A stretch of DNA of 6,525 bases from Bacteroidales bacterium (GTDB lineage Bacteria; Bacteroidota; Bacteroidia; Bacteroidales; JAAUTT01): the NCBI GenBank assembly GCA_012031335.1, contig JAAUTT010000261.1, forward strand, positions 1 to 6,525, in the 5' to 3' direction. This document shows positions 5,724-6,525 of this stretch, piece after piece. The translations under genes and the position numbers were made by a program. The stretch's first letter is position 1. Every line of letters starts with the position of its first letter. The notes under the pieces are model-generated. The model searched no databases. It was given only the letters and a program-made list of their open reading frames with translations, and was not told where the DNA came from.

Positions 5724-6525
5724 TTAACTATAAACCATTTCTCCCCTATGATTTACATAGGTTATGTAATTGGTCGAATACTTCATGTAACCGTCTACCA
5801 AAACGTTTGTCACCACACCGTAATCGTGGTTGATGTCGAAGCTTACCAAATCGGCTGTTTGTCCTTTTTCGATGCTTCCAAGATTTTTCATTCCAAGGTA
5901 TTCGGCGGGATTGAGGGTCATAAGATTGGTGGCATGGCTTGGATTAATGCCTGCGTTGAACATTTTGACCAAGCTGCCAAGCATGGTTGGAAAGTGATAG
6001 TCGCTGCAGAAAATATCTACCAGATTCTCGTCCATGGCATCGATACATGAGAGGTTGCCGCAATGTGAGCCTCCTCTGAAATAATTGGGAGCTCCCATAC
6101 AAACAAACATGCCAAGCTCTTTTGCTTTGCGGGCAGCTTCAATGGTAGTAGGCATTTCCGACAGGGTTGCTCCATAAAATTGTGCTTCAGTAACATGCTC
6201 AGGGGTAGTATCGTCGTGACTGCCAATGGGTGCAAATTCTTCAAATGCTTTTTGAATTTCGCCACGATAATTGATGGCTTTTTTATCTTCGATAAAATCA
6301 AGAATCAGTTTCAAAGCCTCTTCCTTGCTTATTCCCAGGTTTTTCGACCGCATTTCTACTACCCTTTCGAGCGGGAATTGTCGTTGACCCGGAATGTTTT
6401 CGTTGAAAACAATTAACCTGAGGTTACGCAGGGCTTTCATTTCGTGGAGGTAATCGAGAATATCGTGTGTATTGGGGTCGAGCCGGGCGTGGATATAATG
6501 ACGGATGAGTAAGTTGTCGGTTGTA
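5724..6525 (-). CDS. phnM: PhnM-type amidohydrolase (alpha-D-ribose 1-methylphosphonate 5-triphosphate diphosphatase), 5' end beyond window
   Basis: C-terminal 266 residues of a PhnM-family metal-dependent hydrolase, which in the C-P lyase pathway removes pyrophosphate from the ribose-triphosphate phosphonate intermediate. The frame is open to the right edge (TTDNLLIRHYIHARLDPNT first), so the ATG at 6440 is internal. Counting from that ATG: NENIPGQRQF at 13-22 (E. coli has DHSPGQRQF), GSHDDTTPEHV at 73-83, MPTTIEAARKAKELGM at 95-110, MGAPNYFRGGSHCGN at 114-128, VDIFCSDYHFPTML at 141-154 and NPAEYLGM near 177-184. SHDD, the RGGSH-GN loop and SD-Y are the conserved metal/substrate elements of PhnM. 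The N-terminal HTDN metal site is out of view. No frame break is visible. It is the first visible gene of the operon phnM-OMT-ddl; other phn genes, if present, must lie to the right. An isolated PhnM-like amidohydrolase with another substrate is possible. Confidence 0.92.
   Translation of the reverse strand, partial: TTDNLLIRHYIHARLDPNTHDILDYLHEMKALRNLRLIVFNENIPGQRQFPLERVVEMRSKNLGISKEEALKLILDFIEDKKAINYRGEIQKAFEEFAPIGSHDDTTPEHVTEAQFYGATLSEMPTTIEAARKAKELGMFVCMGAPNYFRGGSHCGNLSCIDAMDENLVDIFCSDYHFPTMLGSLVKMFNAGINPSHATNLMTLNPAEYLGMKNLGSIEKGQTADLVSFDINHDYGVVTNVLVDGYMKYSTNYITYVNHRGEMVYS

Overview
The window looks like chromosomal DNA from a member of the Bacteroidota. The grounds are moderately AT-rich DNA, AT-rich start contexts without clear Shine-Dalgarno sequences, three candidate TAnnTTTG-type -7 promoter boxes, and protein sequences that read like Bacteroidota homologues. 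The lineage is an inference, since no marker gene is present. No rRNA, tRNA, CRISPR array, insertion sequence or long repeat is visible, and no gap between genes exceeds about 150 bases.

Layout. At the left edge, the C-terminal half of an MFS exporter runs on the + strand (to 629). It converges on a PhnD-type periplasmic binding lipoprotein on the - strand (686-1638). A divergent intergenic region (1639-1780) separates this from a uridine-kinase/phosphoribulokinase-family P-loop kinase on the + strand (1781-2620). The kinase converges, 17 bases apart, on an AlbA_2 plus RecG-C-like ATPase regulator on the - strand (2638-3808). After a 131-base non-coding stretch comes a compact - strand operon, transcribed from the right edge leftwards: phnM (5724 to beyond 6525), a class I SAM O-methyltransferase (5049-5713) and a D-alanine--D-alanine ligase (3940-5041). 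Gaps within the operon are only 10 and 7 bases.

Most striking feature. Five of the seven genes are broken by reading-frame shifts, at six sites or more, and every gene can be restored by adding one or two bases at a short A/T run. The rebuilt proteins have normal family lengths and uninterrupted family motifs: PhnD-like 317 aa, AlbA_2 390 aa, Ddl 367 aa, O-methyltransferase 221 aa. One of the broken genes, ddl, is normally essential. The simplest reading is systematic homopolymer under-calling in the sequence. True gene decay is the alternative. Annotation should treat the fragments as five genes, not nine.

Functionally, two genes have phosphonate-family signatures (phnM and the PhnD-like binding protein), but the rest of the C-P lyase and transporter machinery is not in the window, so a phosphonate role is only suggested. 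The operon also joins a cell-wall precursor ligase to phnM and a methyltransferase. I see no convincing new biological system here.
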